A stretch of DNA of 51,623 nucleotides from DASYAE01 sp036501535 (GTDB lineage Bacteria; Actinomycetota; Actinomycetes; Streptomycetales; Catenulisporaceae): positions 1 to 51,623 of the forward strand of contig DASYAE010000129.1 in assembly GCA_036501535.1 (NCBI GenBank), written 5' to 3'. The first letter of the stretch is position 1; every line of letters begins with the position of its first letter. The notes beneath the pieces are model-generated. The model saw only the letters and a list, made by a program, of their open reading frames with translations, did not search any database and was not told the origin of the DNA. Made by a program: the position numbers and the translations under genes. Below are positions 34,007 to 42,823 of this stretch, piece by piece.

Positions 34007-36936
34007 CGGGCCCCTCCTCGCTTGAAGAACTTCTCGACCACCCGCGCCGCCGCGGTGCCCGTGTCATACTCGCCGAAGTCGTGTGCGAACGACTTCCTGG
34101 CCTGCGCATAGGCGTCCGTCGTGCCGATCGCGTCGATGGCCGCGAACAACGCATCCTGATCCGCGGTGATCGGGCCCGGCGCGCGCTCGGCCAGGTCGAA
34201 GTAGGTGCCTCGGTCCTGCGCATAGGCGTCGGCGTCCGGGGTGAAGAACAGCAGCGGCCGGTCGAGCAGCGCGTAGTCGAACATCACCGAGGAATAGTCG
34301 GTGATCAGCGCGTCGGAGGCGAGCATCAGCTCTGTGACGTCCGGATGAGCGGAGACGTCGCGCACCGTCCCGCCGGCCGCGCTCGGCACCTCGACCCGGT
34401 TGAGGTAGTGCGCGCGCACCAGCAGCACATGCGTCTCGCCGAACCGCCGCGCGAACTCCAGCAGGTCGAAACCGGGCTCGAACACCGCGGCGCTCCCGGC
34501 CGAGCCCTGCCGGAAGGTCGGCGCGTAGAGCAGCACCTTGCGATCGGCCGGGATGCCGAGGTCCTTGCGCAGCTGCGCGCCCTTCTCCTCCCGGTCCGTT
34601 GCGCACAGCGGGTCGTTGCGCGGATAGCCGACCCGCAGCGGCTCGGCCCGCATCTCGAACGCCTCGACCAGGGTCCTGATGTCCCACGCGGACCGCACCA
34701 GGAAGTGGTCGAACCGGCCCACCGCCGCCGCCAGCTTCTTGCGGTCCGCCGTCAGCATCGCCTTGACCTGCGGGGTGTTCACCCCCATGGTCTTGAGCGC
34801 GGTGCCGTGCCAGGTCTGGATGTACGTGGTCCCCGGCCGCTTGCGGATCCACTGCGGGAAGCCCTGGTTGTCCACCCAGAACTCGGCCCGCGCCAGCGCC
34901 CGCAGATAGCCCCACGAGCCGCGCTTGACCAGCCTCGCGTCGGACGGGAAGCCGCCGGTCCCGCCGGCGTGCGACCAGTAGACCCGGCCCTTGTGCCCGG
35001 CCGCGCGCAGGGCCAGGTGGATGTACTTCGGGTTGTCGCTGTAGGACCGGCCGAGATGCGACTCGAACACCACGCTGCCGCGCCGGACCGGCAGCCGCAG
35101 CAGGACCTTGTTGTAGACCTCGCGCTTGATCCGCGGGTCGTTGAGGATCTGGGCCCGCCGGTTGAGCTTCTGCGCGAGCTTGAAGAGCCGGCCGCCCCGG
35201 CTGCTCGTCGCCTTCGCGAACGGCGAGTTCACCGCGCGCGCCACCGGATTGCGGGCGGCCAGCGTGAAGGTGACCGCGCCGCGGTGGCTGATCCCGGCGA
35301 TCCACTCGTCGCCGACCGCGCGGGTCAGCAGCGGCCGGGCCGGGAACGTCGGCTCGTGCCCCGCACCCTCGCCGGGCAGCTTGAGCGCGGTCACCTTGGA
35401 GACCGAGGTGCCCTCGCTGCCTGAGGTCAACCGTAGCTTCAGCTCCCACACCTGGTCGATCAGGCCGAGCGGCTTGATCTTCTTGGTCAGGTCCACGTCC
35501 AGCGACCAGGCGATCCGGCTGCCCTCGTGCCGCACCTCACGCGCCTTTATCCGATAGCTGCGCACCGCACGTGCCGCCGGCCTGAACTCGACCGCCGCGG
35601 AAAGCTGCGCGTCCGGCGGAATCAGTCCGAGCGGATTGACCGTCTCGCCGCTCAGCCGGACCCGGCCGCTGCTACCCGGCAGCCGCTCCAACCCGGTCAG
35701 CCGCGAGGCGAGGTTCGCCTGCGCGAAAGCAACTCGATGCAGGCCGAGGCTGGTCACGTCCAGCGCCGCGCGACCCTCGTCGGTCTCGGTGTGCGCCTGA
35801 CACCAGTAGATGTGCTTGCCGTCCCGCATGAGATCCGAGGTGATCCGGGTGGTCTCCAGATGCTTCGCGCTGTCCCGGGTGCGGTCCAGCAGGTGCTCGC
35901 TGACCGTGACGAGGTTGTCCCAGTCGTCCCGCAGCAGCAGGAACGCGCCGGCCACCGCCACCCGGTGCGGGCAGCGCTCGAACGCCTCCGGACTGAGCGT
36001 CGCGAGATAACCGCGCATCAGCTCGGAGAACTCCGCGATATACGCCGGATCCTGGTAAGGCAGATCGCGCAGGTAGAGCACAAGGTCGTGTTCGATGAAC
36101 TTCGCGTCCTTCGCGATCTTCACCTCGCGGTCCCCGGCCGGCGTCGCCAGCCAGGCCGTGAGCGCCTCGTCGATCAGCTCGTGGATGCGGACCCGGTCGC
36201 GCACGTTGCCGATCTGGTCGCGCCGGTTGGAGATCGACCGCTCGGCCGCGCGCACGGCCACGTTCCAGCGGTAAACGGTCTGCGGGATCAGCGCGATGCG
36301 GTCCGCGGCCAGGTATGCCTTGGCGGAGAACAGCAGGTCCTCGTAGTGGAAGCCGACCGGGAAGCGCAGCTCGTGCTCCTCGAGGAGCCCGCGGCGGTAC
36401 AGCTTGTTCGTCGACAGCGTGTCGCGCAGCAGATCCGGCATCTGCGCGACGCCGTCGAGCACCCGCCGCTCGGCGTACATCTCCGGCCACCACGGCACGT
36501 TCTCGATCAGGCCGGAACGGTTGTGCAGCACTCGCACGCACACGCCCGAGACCAGGTCCGCGCCGGTCTCCTCAGCGGTCTGCAACAGGTTCAGGCACGC
36601 GTGTCTGTCGAGCGTGTCGTCCGAGTCGAGGAACATGACGTACCGGCCGCGTGCCTGTTCGATGCCCTCGTTGCGCGGCGCCGAGCAGCCGCCGCTGTTC
36701 CGCTCCAGCCGCAGCGAGCGCACCCGCGGGCTCTCGGCCGCGAGTTTCGCTGCGACCTGCGGCGTGGCGTCGGTGGAGCAGTCGTCGACGATGAGAACTT
36801 CGAGGTTGCGCAGGGTCTGGCCGAGCACGGACCGCACCGCGGCCGGGAGGCGCGCCGCGTCGTTGTACACAATGACGACGACGGAGATGTCGGGCACGCC
36901 GGTGTCAGACGCAGTGGCGGCGGGATCGGCTGGCAC
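34003..36936 (-). CDS. Bifunctional GT2 glycosyltransferase / CDP-glycerol glycerophosphotransferase (TagF-like)
   Basis: Large cytosolic or membrane-associated enzyme of 977 aa. The N-terminal GT2 domain (about 17-240) begins ISVVVIVYNDAARLPAAVRSVLGQTL and has VDDCSTD and the DxD in FLDSDDTLDRHA. A middle region (about 300-600) is of unclear type. The C-terminal 370 residues match CDP-glycerol:poly(glycerophosphate) glycerophosphotransferases, with QTWHGTALKTMGVN, VLLYAPTFRQG, RAHY and LITDYSSVMFDYALLDRPLLFF. Such enzymes build teichoic-acid-like polyol-phosphate polymers. GTG 36936 follows AGGTGAGG; longer open frames upstream are shadows. First gene of a two-gene unit. Confidence 0.9.
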   Translation of the reverse strand: MPADPAATASDTGVPDISVVVIVYNDAARLPAAVRSVLGQTLRNLEVLIVDDCSTDATPQVAAKLAAESPRVRSLRLERNSGGCSAPRNEGIEQARGRYVMFLDSDDTLDRHACLNLLQTAEETGADLVSGVCVRVLHNRSGLIENVPWWPEMYAERRVLDGVAQMPDLLRDTLSTNKLYRRGLLEEHELRFPVGFHYEDLLFSAKAYLAADRIALIPQTVYRWNVAVRAAERSISNRRDQIGNVRDRVRIHELIDEALTAWLATPAGDREVKIAKDAKFIEHDLVLYLRDLPYQDPAYIAEFSELMRGYLATLSPEAFERCPHRVAVAGAFLLLRDDWDNLVTVSEHLLDRTRDSAKHLETTRITSDLMRDGKHIYWCQAHTETDEGRAALDVTSLGLHRVAFAQANLASRLTGLERLPGSSGRVRLSGETVNPLGLIPPDAQLSAAVEFRPAARAVRSYRIKAREVRHEGSRIAWSLDVDLTKKIKPLGLIDQVWELKLRLTSGSEGTSVSKVTALKLPGEGAGHEPTFPARPLLTRAVGDEWIAGISHRGAVTFTLAARNPVARAVNSPFAKATSSRGGRLFKLAQKLNRRAQILNDPRIKREVYNKVLLRLPVRRGSVVFESHLGRSYSDNPKYIHLALRAAGHKGRVYWSHAGGTGGFPSDARLVKRGSWGYLRALARAEFWVDNQGFPQWIRKRPGTTYIQTWHGTALKTMGVNTPQVKAMLTADRKKLAAAVGRFDHFLVRSAWDIRTLVEAFEMRAEPLRVGYPRNDPLCATDREEKGAQLRKDLGIPADRKVLLYAPTFRQGSAGSAAVFEPGFDLLEFARRFGETHVLLVRAHYLNRVEVPSAAGGTVRDVSAHPDVTELMLASDALITDYSSVMFDYALLDRPLLFFTPDADAYAQDRGTYFDLAERAPGPITADQDALFAAIDAIGTTDAYAQARKSFAHDFGEYDTGTAAARVVEKFFKRGGAR

Positions 36937-37050
36937 AGATTCGTCCTCACCTCTGGCTGGAACCGCGTGTTCGATGGATGGTAGCTGATCTGTCTTTGGG
37001 GCTAGCGTGTCCGCCGAGCACGTAACGCGACAACCCGAAGGCAGGACCGA

Positions 37051-38724
37051 GTGCGCATTCCCATCACAGCCGTCCTCACCGGTCCACAGCCTGTGGACGG
37101 GGACGGTCTGTTGAAGGCCGACCTGGCTGCGATCGGCGCGACCGTGATAGATGCGGACGGGCCGGCTACCTTGGCCAGAGCGGTGGGCAGCGCCTCGGCG
37201 ATCGGCCGGGTCGCCTTGGTGGACCGACGGCTGGTGGCGCATCGGCACGCGCTGCGCCTCGCGATCGACGACCCGCGCTGGGTCGCGTCCCACGCGCCGG
37301 GCGTGCTTGCCGTCTCCGGCGTGGCCCGCGGGCTGCTGGTCGAGCAGTTGCGCGCGATGCCGGACCTGACGGGGCATCGGGTCGAGGGCTCCTCGCCGGC
37401 CGCGAAGCTCACCGCGCCGCGCCTGCTCGTGCCGGACCAGCTCGCCGAGCGGCTCGGCGCCGACATCCCGCTGCACGAGGTACACCTGCCGGACGGCCTG
37501 ATCGCCGAGCTGGTGGCCGAGCCGCTGGCCGCGCGCAAGTCCGCCTATGCCGACGTGACGGCGGTCGACGACGAGGCGATCCGGCTGAGCCGCGCGGTCA
37601 AGAACGACGACGGGCTGTTCACCACGCTCTTCGTCTCGACCTACTCCCGCTACATCGCCCGCTGGTGCGCCGATCGCGGCATGTCCCCGAACACGGTCAC
37701 CGTGCTCTCGCTGCTGGTCGCGGTGGCGGGCGCGCTTGTTGCGGCGACCGGTACGCGCGCCGGCTACATCGGCGCGGCCGTCGCGCTCTACCTCTCGTTC
37801 GTGCTCGACTGCACGGACGGACAGCTGGCCCGCTACGCGCTGAAGTTCTCCCGGATCGGCTCCTGGCTGGACGCGACGTTCGACCGCGCGAAGGAATATG
37901 CGGTCTACGCCGGCCTGGCGTTCGGCTCGGCGCGCAACGGCAAGGACGTATGGCTGCTCGCCGCGGCCGCGATGGCGCTGCAGACGGTGCGGCACCACGT
38001 CGACTTCGCCTTCCACGAGGCGAAGCCGGATGGAGCAGCGACCGCGCCGGATCCGAACTCGCAGCCCCCGGCCAAAACGCTGGGCTATTGGGCGCGCAAG
38101 GTGGTGATCCTGCCGATCGGCGAGCGCTGGGCGCTGATCGCCCTGCTCACCGCGTTCACGGAGCCGAAGATTACCTTCACCGTGCTGCTGGTGTGGAGTG
38201 CACTCGCGACCGCCTACACCACCGCTGGACGCGTTCAGCGCGCGCGGCGCTGGACCACGCCGCGCACACCTGAGGCCGTAGCTGCCCTGTTCACGATGTC
38301 TGACATCGCCGCCGCGCCTAAGGCCGAGCGCAGCCGCCTCGGTGCCCGCCTCGGGTGGCTGACCCCGCCGACCTATCACGCGTTCGAATACGCCCTCGCG
38401 ATCGCCATCGCCTCGCAGGTGCACAATGCGCTGCCGATCGTCTTCGCCTATCTGTCCGCGGTGATCTACCACCACTACGACGTGGTCTACCGCATCAGGG
38501 CGGGCGCCGCGGTGCCGCGCTGGCTGGCTCTGGCCGGCTGCCTCGGCTTCGAGGGCCGGGTCGTCATCCTGGCGCTCAGCGGCCTGATCCTCGGCGGAAG
38601 CCGGCACCCGGCGCTGGTCCCGGTGCTCATCTGCGCCGCCGTCTACCTCGGCGTGCTGTTCCTCGGCGAGTCGGTGCGGTTCTGGTCCCGTCCGGCCGCG
38701 CCCGCGCTTCCGGCCGACGCCTGA
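37051..38724 (+). CDS. CDP-alcohol phosphatidyltransferase family membrane protein (DUF5941 type)
   Basis: A 557-aa protein. Residues 1-170 form a soluble N-terminal domain; residues about 190-500 are membrane-embedded with the CDP-alcohol phosphatidyltransferase motif DGQLAR, then eight residues, GSWLDATFD (about 255-280), which has all the catalytic acids. The last 60 residues are hydrophobic helices. These enzymes transfer a phosphoalcohol from CDP-alcohol to an acceptor. Family members in streptomycetes carry the DUF5941 label. GTG 37051 follows GGCAGGA. It diverges from the TagF-like gene, fitting a shared role in a phosphodiester-linked surface polymer or phosphoglycolipid. Confidence 0.87.
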   Translation: MRIPITAVLTGPQPVDGDGLLKADLAAIGATVIDADGPATLARAVGSASAIGRVALVDRRLVAHRHALRLAIDDPRWVASHAPGVLAVSGVARGLLVEQLRAMPDLTGHRVEGSSPAAKLTAPRLLVPDQLAERLGADIPLHEVHLPDGLIAELVAEPLAARKSAYADVTAVDDEAIRLSRAVKNDDGLFTTLFVSTYSRYIARWCADRGMSPNTVTVLSLLVAVAGALVAATGTRAGYIGAAVALYLSFVLDCTDGQLARYALKFSRIGSWLDATFDRAKEYAVYAGLAFGSARNGKDVWLLAAAAMALQTVRHHVDFAFHEAKPDGAATAPDPNSQPPAKTLGYWARKVVILPIGERWALIALLTAFTEPKITFTVLLVWSALATAYTTAGRVQRARRWTTPRTPEAVAALFTMSDIAAAPKAERSRLGARLGWLTPPTYHAFEYALAIAIASQVHNALPIVFAYLSAVIYHHYDVVYRIRAGAAVPRWLALAGCLGFEGRVVILALSGLILGGSRHPALVPVLICAAVYLGVLFLGESVRFWSRPAAPALPADA

Positions 38725-38740
38725 CGAGCCCTCAGACGCC

Positions 38741-38778
38741 ACTCGCCGCACGGATCAGAGCAGATCCGTGCGGCGAGT
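38741..38778. terminator. Strong 16-bp hairpin between CDP-alcohol transferase and rsbN-like genes
   Basis: Arms at 38741-38756 (ACTCGCCGCACGGATC) and 38763-38778 are perfect complements around the loop AGAGCA. The site lies between convergent genes and would terminate both. Confidence 0.8.
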
Positions 38779-38797
38779 TGTCGGACGAGTTGCCTAG

Positions 38798-38833
38798 CAG
38801 TCAGTTCAATCAGTTCAGTCGGTTCAGTCGGTG
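38798..38833. repeat. 9-bp tandem repeat across the rsbN-like stop codon
   Basis: Four units: CAGTCAGTT, CAATCAGTT, CAGTCGGTT, CAGTCGGTG, at 38798, 38807, 38816 and 38825. The gene's stop (38824-38826) lies at the junction of the third and fourth units. Confidence 0.8.
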
Positions 38834-40044
38834 GGTGAAGGACTCGCGCTGCCGTTGTCCCCGCCGCCGAGCCCGATGTCTATCCCGGGAAGCCCCAACA
38901 GCGGCGGCACGTCGAGCCCGGTCGAGGGCAGTATCGGCAGCGGCAGGCTGATCCCTATCGACGTCGCGGGCGACGGCGAGGTGGAGCCTGCGCCGGTCGA
39001 GGCAGACGCCCCGGCGCCGGACGCTCCGGCCGGGGTCGTCGGCTGCCCGGAGGCGCTGCCGGACACGCCGGACTGGCCGCCGCCTGCCTGCGACTGCCCG
39101 TTCCCGGACGCGCCGGAGCTCGCGCCGGGGGTCGGGCCGGACTGGCCGGCCGCCGTGGCGGCGGCGTGCTGCAGCTGGTTGTTGAGGTCGTCCATCAGTG
39201 TGACGATCTGCGCGGCCTGGTTCTGCAGCGGCTTCGGCAGGCGCCACTCGAGGTCGGCCACCCGCTGGCGCTCGGTCAGCAGGAAGTCGGACAGCGCGTT
39301 GAGCGCGCCCTGGTCGTCGTTCGCCTGGACCTGGCCGACCAGCACGCTGCCGCCGTCGCTGACGCTCGTGTTCAGCTCGTTCAGCGATTCGGCCAGGTAC
39401 CCGGCCGTGGCGGAGCCGGGGATGTCGGCGTCGGGACGCTGCATCAGCGTGTAGATCTCGTTCAGCCGCGTCTCGGCCAGCCGCAGGTACTGCTCGCCGC
39501 GGTCGGTCGGCGAGCCGGACAGCGACAGCTGGATGTTCTCGAACAGCTTCTTCGCGCTGTAGAGCGGATCGCCGGGCACCGCGTCGGAGGACGCGATCGC
39601 GATCCCGCCGACCGAGCCGGTGGCCACAGCCATGCCCACGCCCATGGCCAGCAGCCGGCGCCGCCACGGCGAGTTGAGCGTGGCGCCGAGGCCGCGTCGG
39701 GAGCCCTCCCGGGAGCCCTGGCGCCCGGCCGGGCCGGCGTGCCGGCCGCCGTGGTGGCGCTTGGAACCGGACAGTAGTGGCACCGGGGTCGCCGCGGCGT
39801 ATTCGGGGGCGAGCCGCACCAGGCGCTCGCGCAACTCCGCGCGGAAAGTCTCGTCGATGCCAGGCAGCGCATTCGTGACCCGCTCGATCCGCAGCGCGAG
39901 CGCCGTCATCGCGGCGGCCGCGTCGGCGGACTCGCCGGCCGGCGCCGGCCGGGGGGCGGGGACCGTGGCGGTGTGCGAGGCGGCGGCGCGGTTGAGCGCC
40001 TGGTCGAACTCTTCGGCCAGCTTGCGCTCGCTGATCCTGGTCAT
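38824..40044 (-). CDS. DUF5667 membrane protein, RsbN-like anti-sigma factor
   Basis: Single-pass membrane protein of 406 aa. The cytosolic N-terminal 125 residues open with MTRISERKLAEEFDQALNRAA and contain a helical region (DAAAAMTALALRIERVTNALPGIDETFRAELRERLV). One transmembrane helix lies at about 130-152 (RRLLAMGVGMAVATGSVGGIAIA). The extracytoplasmic DUF5667 domain (about 155-280) reads AVPGDPLYSAKKLFENIQLSL, YLRLAETRLNEI and LTERQRVADLEWRLPKPLQNQAAQIVTLMDDLNNQLQ. The last 110 residues are Gly/Ser/Pro-rich. In Streptomyces the anti-sigma factor RsbN of BldN has this architecture and sits next to bldN, as here. ATG 40044 follows GAGGAGG. Confidence 0.85.
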   Translation of the reverse strand: MTRISERKLAEEFDQALNRAAASHTATVPAPRPAPAGESADAAAAMTALALRIERVTNALPGIDETFRAELRERLVRLAPEYAAATPVPLLSGSKRHHGGRHAGPAGRQGSREGSRRGLGATLNSPWRRRLLAMGVGMAVATGSVGGIAIASSDAVPGDPLYSAKKLFENIQLSLSGSPTDRGEQYLRLAETRLNEIYTLMQRPDADIPGSATAGYLAESLNELNTSVSDGGSVLVGQVQANDDQGALNALSDFLLTERQRVADLEWRLPKPLQNQAAQIVTLMDDLNNQLQHAAATAAGQSGPTPGASSGASGNGQSQAGGGQSGVSGSASGQPTTPAGASGAGASASTGAGSTSPSPATSIGISLPLPILPSTGLDVPPLLGLPGIDIGLGGGDNGSASPSPTD

Positions 40045-40434
40045 CGGCCTTCCACCTCCTCATTGCCCGCGGCGCTGCGCGCCGTTGATACGACTGGTAC
40101 GCCTGGTTCGACCACTACCGGCCCGGTGGGGTTGTGCCAAGAGTGCCCGATCCCGGCCCGCGGCGTCCGAACTTCACTCGAAGGAGTGGCGCCGGGTGGC
40201 GCGGCCCGACCGGACCGCCGCCGCGGCGACCGGTCACACTGAGCAACGATCGGAAGGGCGGCCGAGTTACGCGAGTGCACGCCTTCGGGGGCGTCGCCCT
40301 GTCCGGCGCGGCGTCGGCGCGGTGCCGGGTCCGAGTTCCATACGCAAGTGTATGGTCCGGTCGGCCGAGAGTGGGCTCCAGCGCGGCGCCCGGTGACGGC
40401 GCATCGGCGGCCGCCGTCGGCGAAACGCGCGCCG
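40045..40434. other. 390-bp gap between bldN-like and rsbN-like genes with a palindrome
   Basis: No supportable gene. It holds the inverted repeat CCATAC, gcaagt, GTATGG (40338-40355), which stands out in GC-rich surroundings and could be an operator for the rsbN-like gene. In Streptomyces rsbN has its own BldN-dependent promoter; I do not see a convincing BldN-type promoter here. Confidence 0.45.
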
Positions 40435-41304
40435 TCAGCGCAGATCGGTGGGGAGCAGCCGGGCCAGGGTGCGGATCGCCCGGTACTGCAGGGTCTTGAT
40501 CGCGCCGTCGTTCTTGCCCATGATCTTCGCGGTCTCGGCCACCGACAGGCCCTGCAGGAAGCGCAGCGTGACGCACTCCTGCTGCTGCGAGTTGAGCTGG
40601 TGCACCGCGTCGAGCAGCGCCCGGTTGGACAGGCTGGCCAGCACCGACTCCTCCGGGCTCGGCTCGGTCTCGTCCGAGTCGAGCATCTCGCCGGTGGACA
40701 CCTCGAGCCGGTAGCGGCTGGACTTGAAGTGGTCGGCCACCAGGTTGCGGGCGATGGTCACCAGCCAGGCGCCGAAGTCGCGGCCCTGCCAGGTGAAGGT
40801 CGAGATGCGGCGCAGCGCGCGCAGGAAGGTCTCGCTGGTCAGGTCCTCGGCCAGGGAGCGGTTGGAGACCCGGTAGTAGATGTACCGGAAGACGGTGTCC
40901 GAGTAGACGTCGTACAGCTGCCCGAAGGCCTCGCCGTCGCCGTCCTGGGCCTGCTGGACCAGCGCCAGCATCCGCAGCGACTCGGCCTCCTTGGCCCGGT
41001 CGCCGCGGCGCTCCGGTTCCGGCTGCGCGCCGGCGCGGCCGGACGAGGGGGCCGAGCCGTTCTCGTGGCCGCTCTTCTGTTCCTGGCCGTCAGCGCCCTC
41101 GCCATAAGAGCTGCCGGCGGTGCCTCCGGACACTCCGGCGGTGCGCGGCACCGCTGGCGGCGGTGACTCGGACAGGGCGCGCGCGGCCCCTGAAGCGCGC
41201 GGCGCGATGCCGGGCTGGCGGGGGACCGCCGAAGCCGCCATCACGGCCACGGCCGTCCGCAGGCCGTAGAGGCCCGAGGAATCGGCCTTGACGTCTCGTC
41301 GCAC
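40435..41304 (-). CDS. bldN: ECF sigma factor BldN-like, with N-terminal pro-sequence
   Basis: ECF sigma factor of 289 aa very close to BldN of Streptomyces. Region 2 (about 112-195) includes YDVYSDTVFRYIYYRVSNRSLAEDLTSETFLRALRRISTFTWQGRDFGAWLVTIARNLVADHFKSSR. Region 4 (about 225-285) includes LNSQQQECVTLRFLQGLSVAETAKIMGKNDGAIKTLQYRAIRTLARLLP. Residues 1-110 are an extra N-terminal segment; BldN is made as a pro-protein whose N-terminal segment is removed by proteolysis, and ADSSGLYGLRTAVAV near the GTG at 41304 resembles its start. BldN drives chaplin and rodlin genes during aerial growth. Its likely anti-sigma factor is the next gene. Confidence 0.9.
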   Translation of the reverse strand: MRRDVKADSSGLYGLRTAVAVMAASAVPRQPGIAPRASGAARALSESPPPAVPRTAGVSGGTAGSSYGEGADGQEQKSGHENGSAPSSGRAGAQPEPERRGDRAKEAESLRMLALVQQAQDGDGEAFGQLYDVYSDTVFRYIYYRVSNRSLAEDLTSETFLRALRRISTFTWQGRDFGAWLVTIARNLVADHFKSSRYRLEVSTGEMLDSDETEPSPEESVLASLSNRALLDAVHQLNSQQQECVTLRFLQGLSVAETAKIMGKNDGAIKTLQYRAIRTLARLLPTDLR

Positions 41305-41828
41305 GGGACTCCAGCTGTTTCGTCGGCTCGCGTCGGGTTGGCGGCGCGGCCGCGCCGCGCCACCGCCACGGCGGCGGTTCGCCGGACACCGGACCGCGTG
41401 GGATGCGGGCCGTCCGTCCGGCCGGGAGGCGTCCGGTCGGGCGCCGGTCCGATCGGCTCGCCCCGACCGGCACTGCCTGACAACACTGCCAGACAACCGC
41501 GCCTGGCAAAGCGCCCGACTGCCGGTCGTAACGGGCTGTACGGAAGCGATCACCGCTCGTGGATCGCTTCACATCGTAGGGAAACCGCGCCGTGCATGTG
41601 CAGTTTTGCCTTGACCGGCATCGGATGCCGGGTGGGCAGTCACCGACAATACCGCTTCACGGCACAAAAACTACCGCGCGTGTTGGATAGATTACGTGCA
41701 GGCACATATCCGCCACGCTCCGCGGCGAGCCGGTGCCGAGCGCCGGTGCGCCGGACGCCCCACCTGATCCCTGCTGCCTCAGAACGACGCAGCCGACGCC
41801 GGCCGGGATGCCGCGGCCGGCCGGCGGA
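41305..41828. promoter_or_regulatory. 524-bp regulatory region upstream of bldN, with two palindromes
   Basis: No supportable gene. Two clear inverted repeats are present: GAAGCGATC / GATCGCTTC (41543-41551 and 41562-41570, 10-nt gap) and the palindrome CCGGCATCGGATGCCGG (41615-41631). The part between about 41570 and 41720 is less GC-rich (AAAAACTACC, TTGGATAGATTACG), as expected for promoters. bldN is under BldD and other developmental regulators in Streptomyces; these sites do not match the BldD consensus well. Confidence 0.5.
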
Positions 41829-42737
41829 TCAGCGTTTCACCACCAAGCTCTGAGTGTCGCTCAACTTGCGCTCGGCGCGCCGGAGCGTGACTTGAGCGGC
41901 CGCCGCGCCCTTGGCCGCGCCGCCGCTTCCGCCGGCGCGGAGTTCGGCGCCCGCCGGTCGCCCGATCCGGAGCAGCCGCACGCCCGTCCGGTAATCGGTC
42001 GTCGGCCAGCCGCGCTCGCTCGCGTGGGCCCTGAGCTTGTGATCGGGGTTGATCGCGTGCGGGTGGCCGACCGCGGTGAGCATCGGCAGGTCGTTGGCCG
42101 AGTCCGAGTAGGCATGACAGGCCGCCAGCCGGTAGCCCTCGCGGGCAGCGATAGCGCGCATGGCGTCACCCTTGGCCGGCCCGTGCAGCACGGCCCCGAC
42201 AAGACGCCCGGTGTAGACCCCGTCGACCTGCTCCGCCACCGTGCCCATCGCGCCGGTCAGCCCGAGGCGGCCGGAGATGATCAGGGCCAGCTCGATCGGC
42301 GCCGCGGTCAGCAGCCAGACCGGCTCGCCGCGGTTCAGGTGCTCCTGCGCCAGCGCCCGGGTGCCCGGCCAGATCTTCGCCTGCAGATACTCGTCGAAGA
42401 TCGCCGCGCAGATCGCGGTCAGCTCGCTGACGGTGTGCCCGGCGGCGAAGGCCAGCGCCCGGTCCTGCGTCGTGGCGACCTGGGTCTCCCGCTCCCCGCG
42501 CAGCCGGAAGGTCAGCTGTCCCCAGCCGAACCGCAGGATCTGGTCGGTCGTCAGGAACCGGTGCGCCTTCATGCCGCGGGCGAGGTGGAACAGCGACGAA
42601 CCCTGGATCAGGGTGTTGTCCAGGTCGAAGAACGCCGCAGCGCCGCCCTGGCCGCCGCCTGGTGCGCGGCACTCCACCGCGGCCGTGGCCGACCCCGCTA
42701 CCGTGACCGGCTCGAGTGGTGTGCTAGGCGCGTTCAC
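41829..42737 (-). CDS. HAD-IB family hydrolase (SerB-like phosphatase)
   Basis: HAD-superfamily phosphatase of 302 aa. Motif I is AAFFDLDNTLI (nucleophile D38, acid D40), motif II is WLLTAAP, motif III is near GPAKGDAMRAIAAREG, and motif IV is YSDSANDLPML. The arrangement is HAD-IB, like SerB and the phosphatases beside the tetrapyrrole genes in actinobacteria; substrate unknown. The C-terminal 55 residues are basic. GTG 42737 follows AAGG at 9 nt; the frame extends to a TTG at 42785. Divergent from the glutaredoxin-like gene. Confidence 0.9.
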   Translation of the reverse strand: MNAPSTPLEPVTVAGSATAAVECRAPGGGQGGAAAFFDLDNTLIQGSSLFHLARGMKAHRFLTTDQILRFGWGQLTFRLRGERETQVATTQDRALAFAAGHTVSELTAICAAIFDEYLQAKIWPGTRALAQEHLNRGEPVWLLTAAPIELALIISGRLGLTGAMGTVAEQVDGVYTGRLVGAVLHGPAKGDAMRAIAAREGYRLAACHAYSDSANDLPMLTAVGHPHAINPDHKLRAHASERGWPTTDYRTGVRLLRIGRPAGAELRAGGSGGAAKGAAAAQVTLRRAERKLSDTQSLVVKR

Positions 42738-42810
42738 GGTGCCAAACCTTACTCGGATCGTGAGAACGCCACGCTCCTCGCGCAATGCCCGCCGGTTACA
42801 GTCAGGCGAC

Positions 42811-42823
42811 TAGTGTCTCTGTA
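42811..42823 (+). promoter_or_regulatory. -10 box of a probable leaderless glutaredoxin-like transcript
   Basis: TAGTGT (42811-42816) ends 7 nt before ATG 42824, with no Shine-Dalgarno sequence between. Confidence 0.4.

Noticed and set aside
34003..38751. 1582-aa minus-strand frame as one giant protein
   Set aside because: Only the part up to 36936 encodes the GT2-TagF protein; the rest is antisense to the CDP-alcohol transferase gene.
40435..41553. BldN starting at the first open codon (372 aa)
   Set aside because: The extra 83 residues are shadow-like; GTG 41304 gives an N-terminus resembling that of known BldN proteins.
41543..41570. BldD binding site upstream of bldN
   Set aside because: The inverted repeat does not fit the BldD consensus (TNACNC(A/T)GNGTNA) at its key positions.
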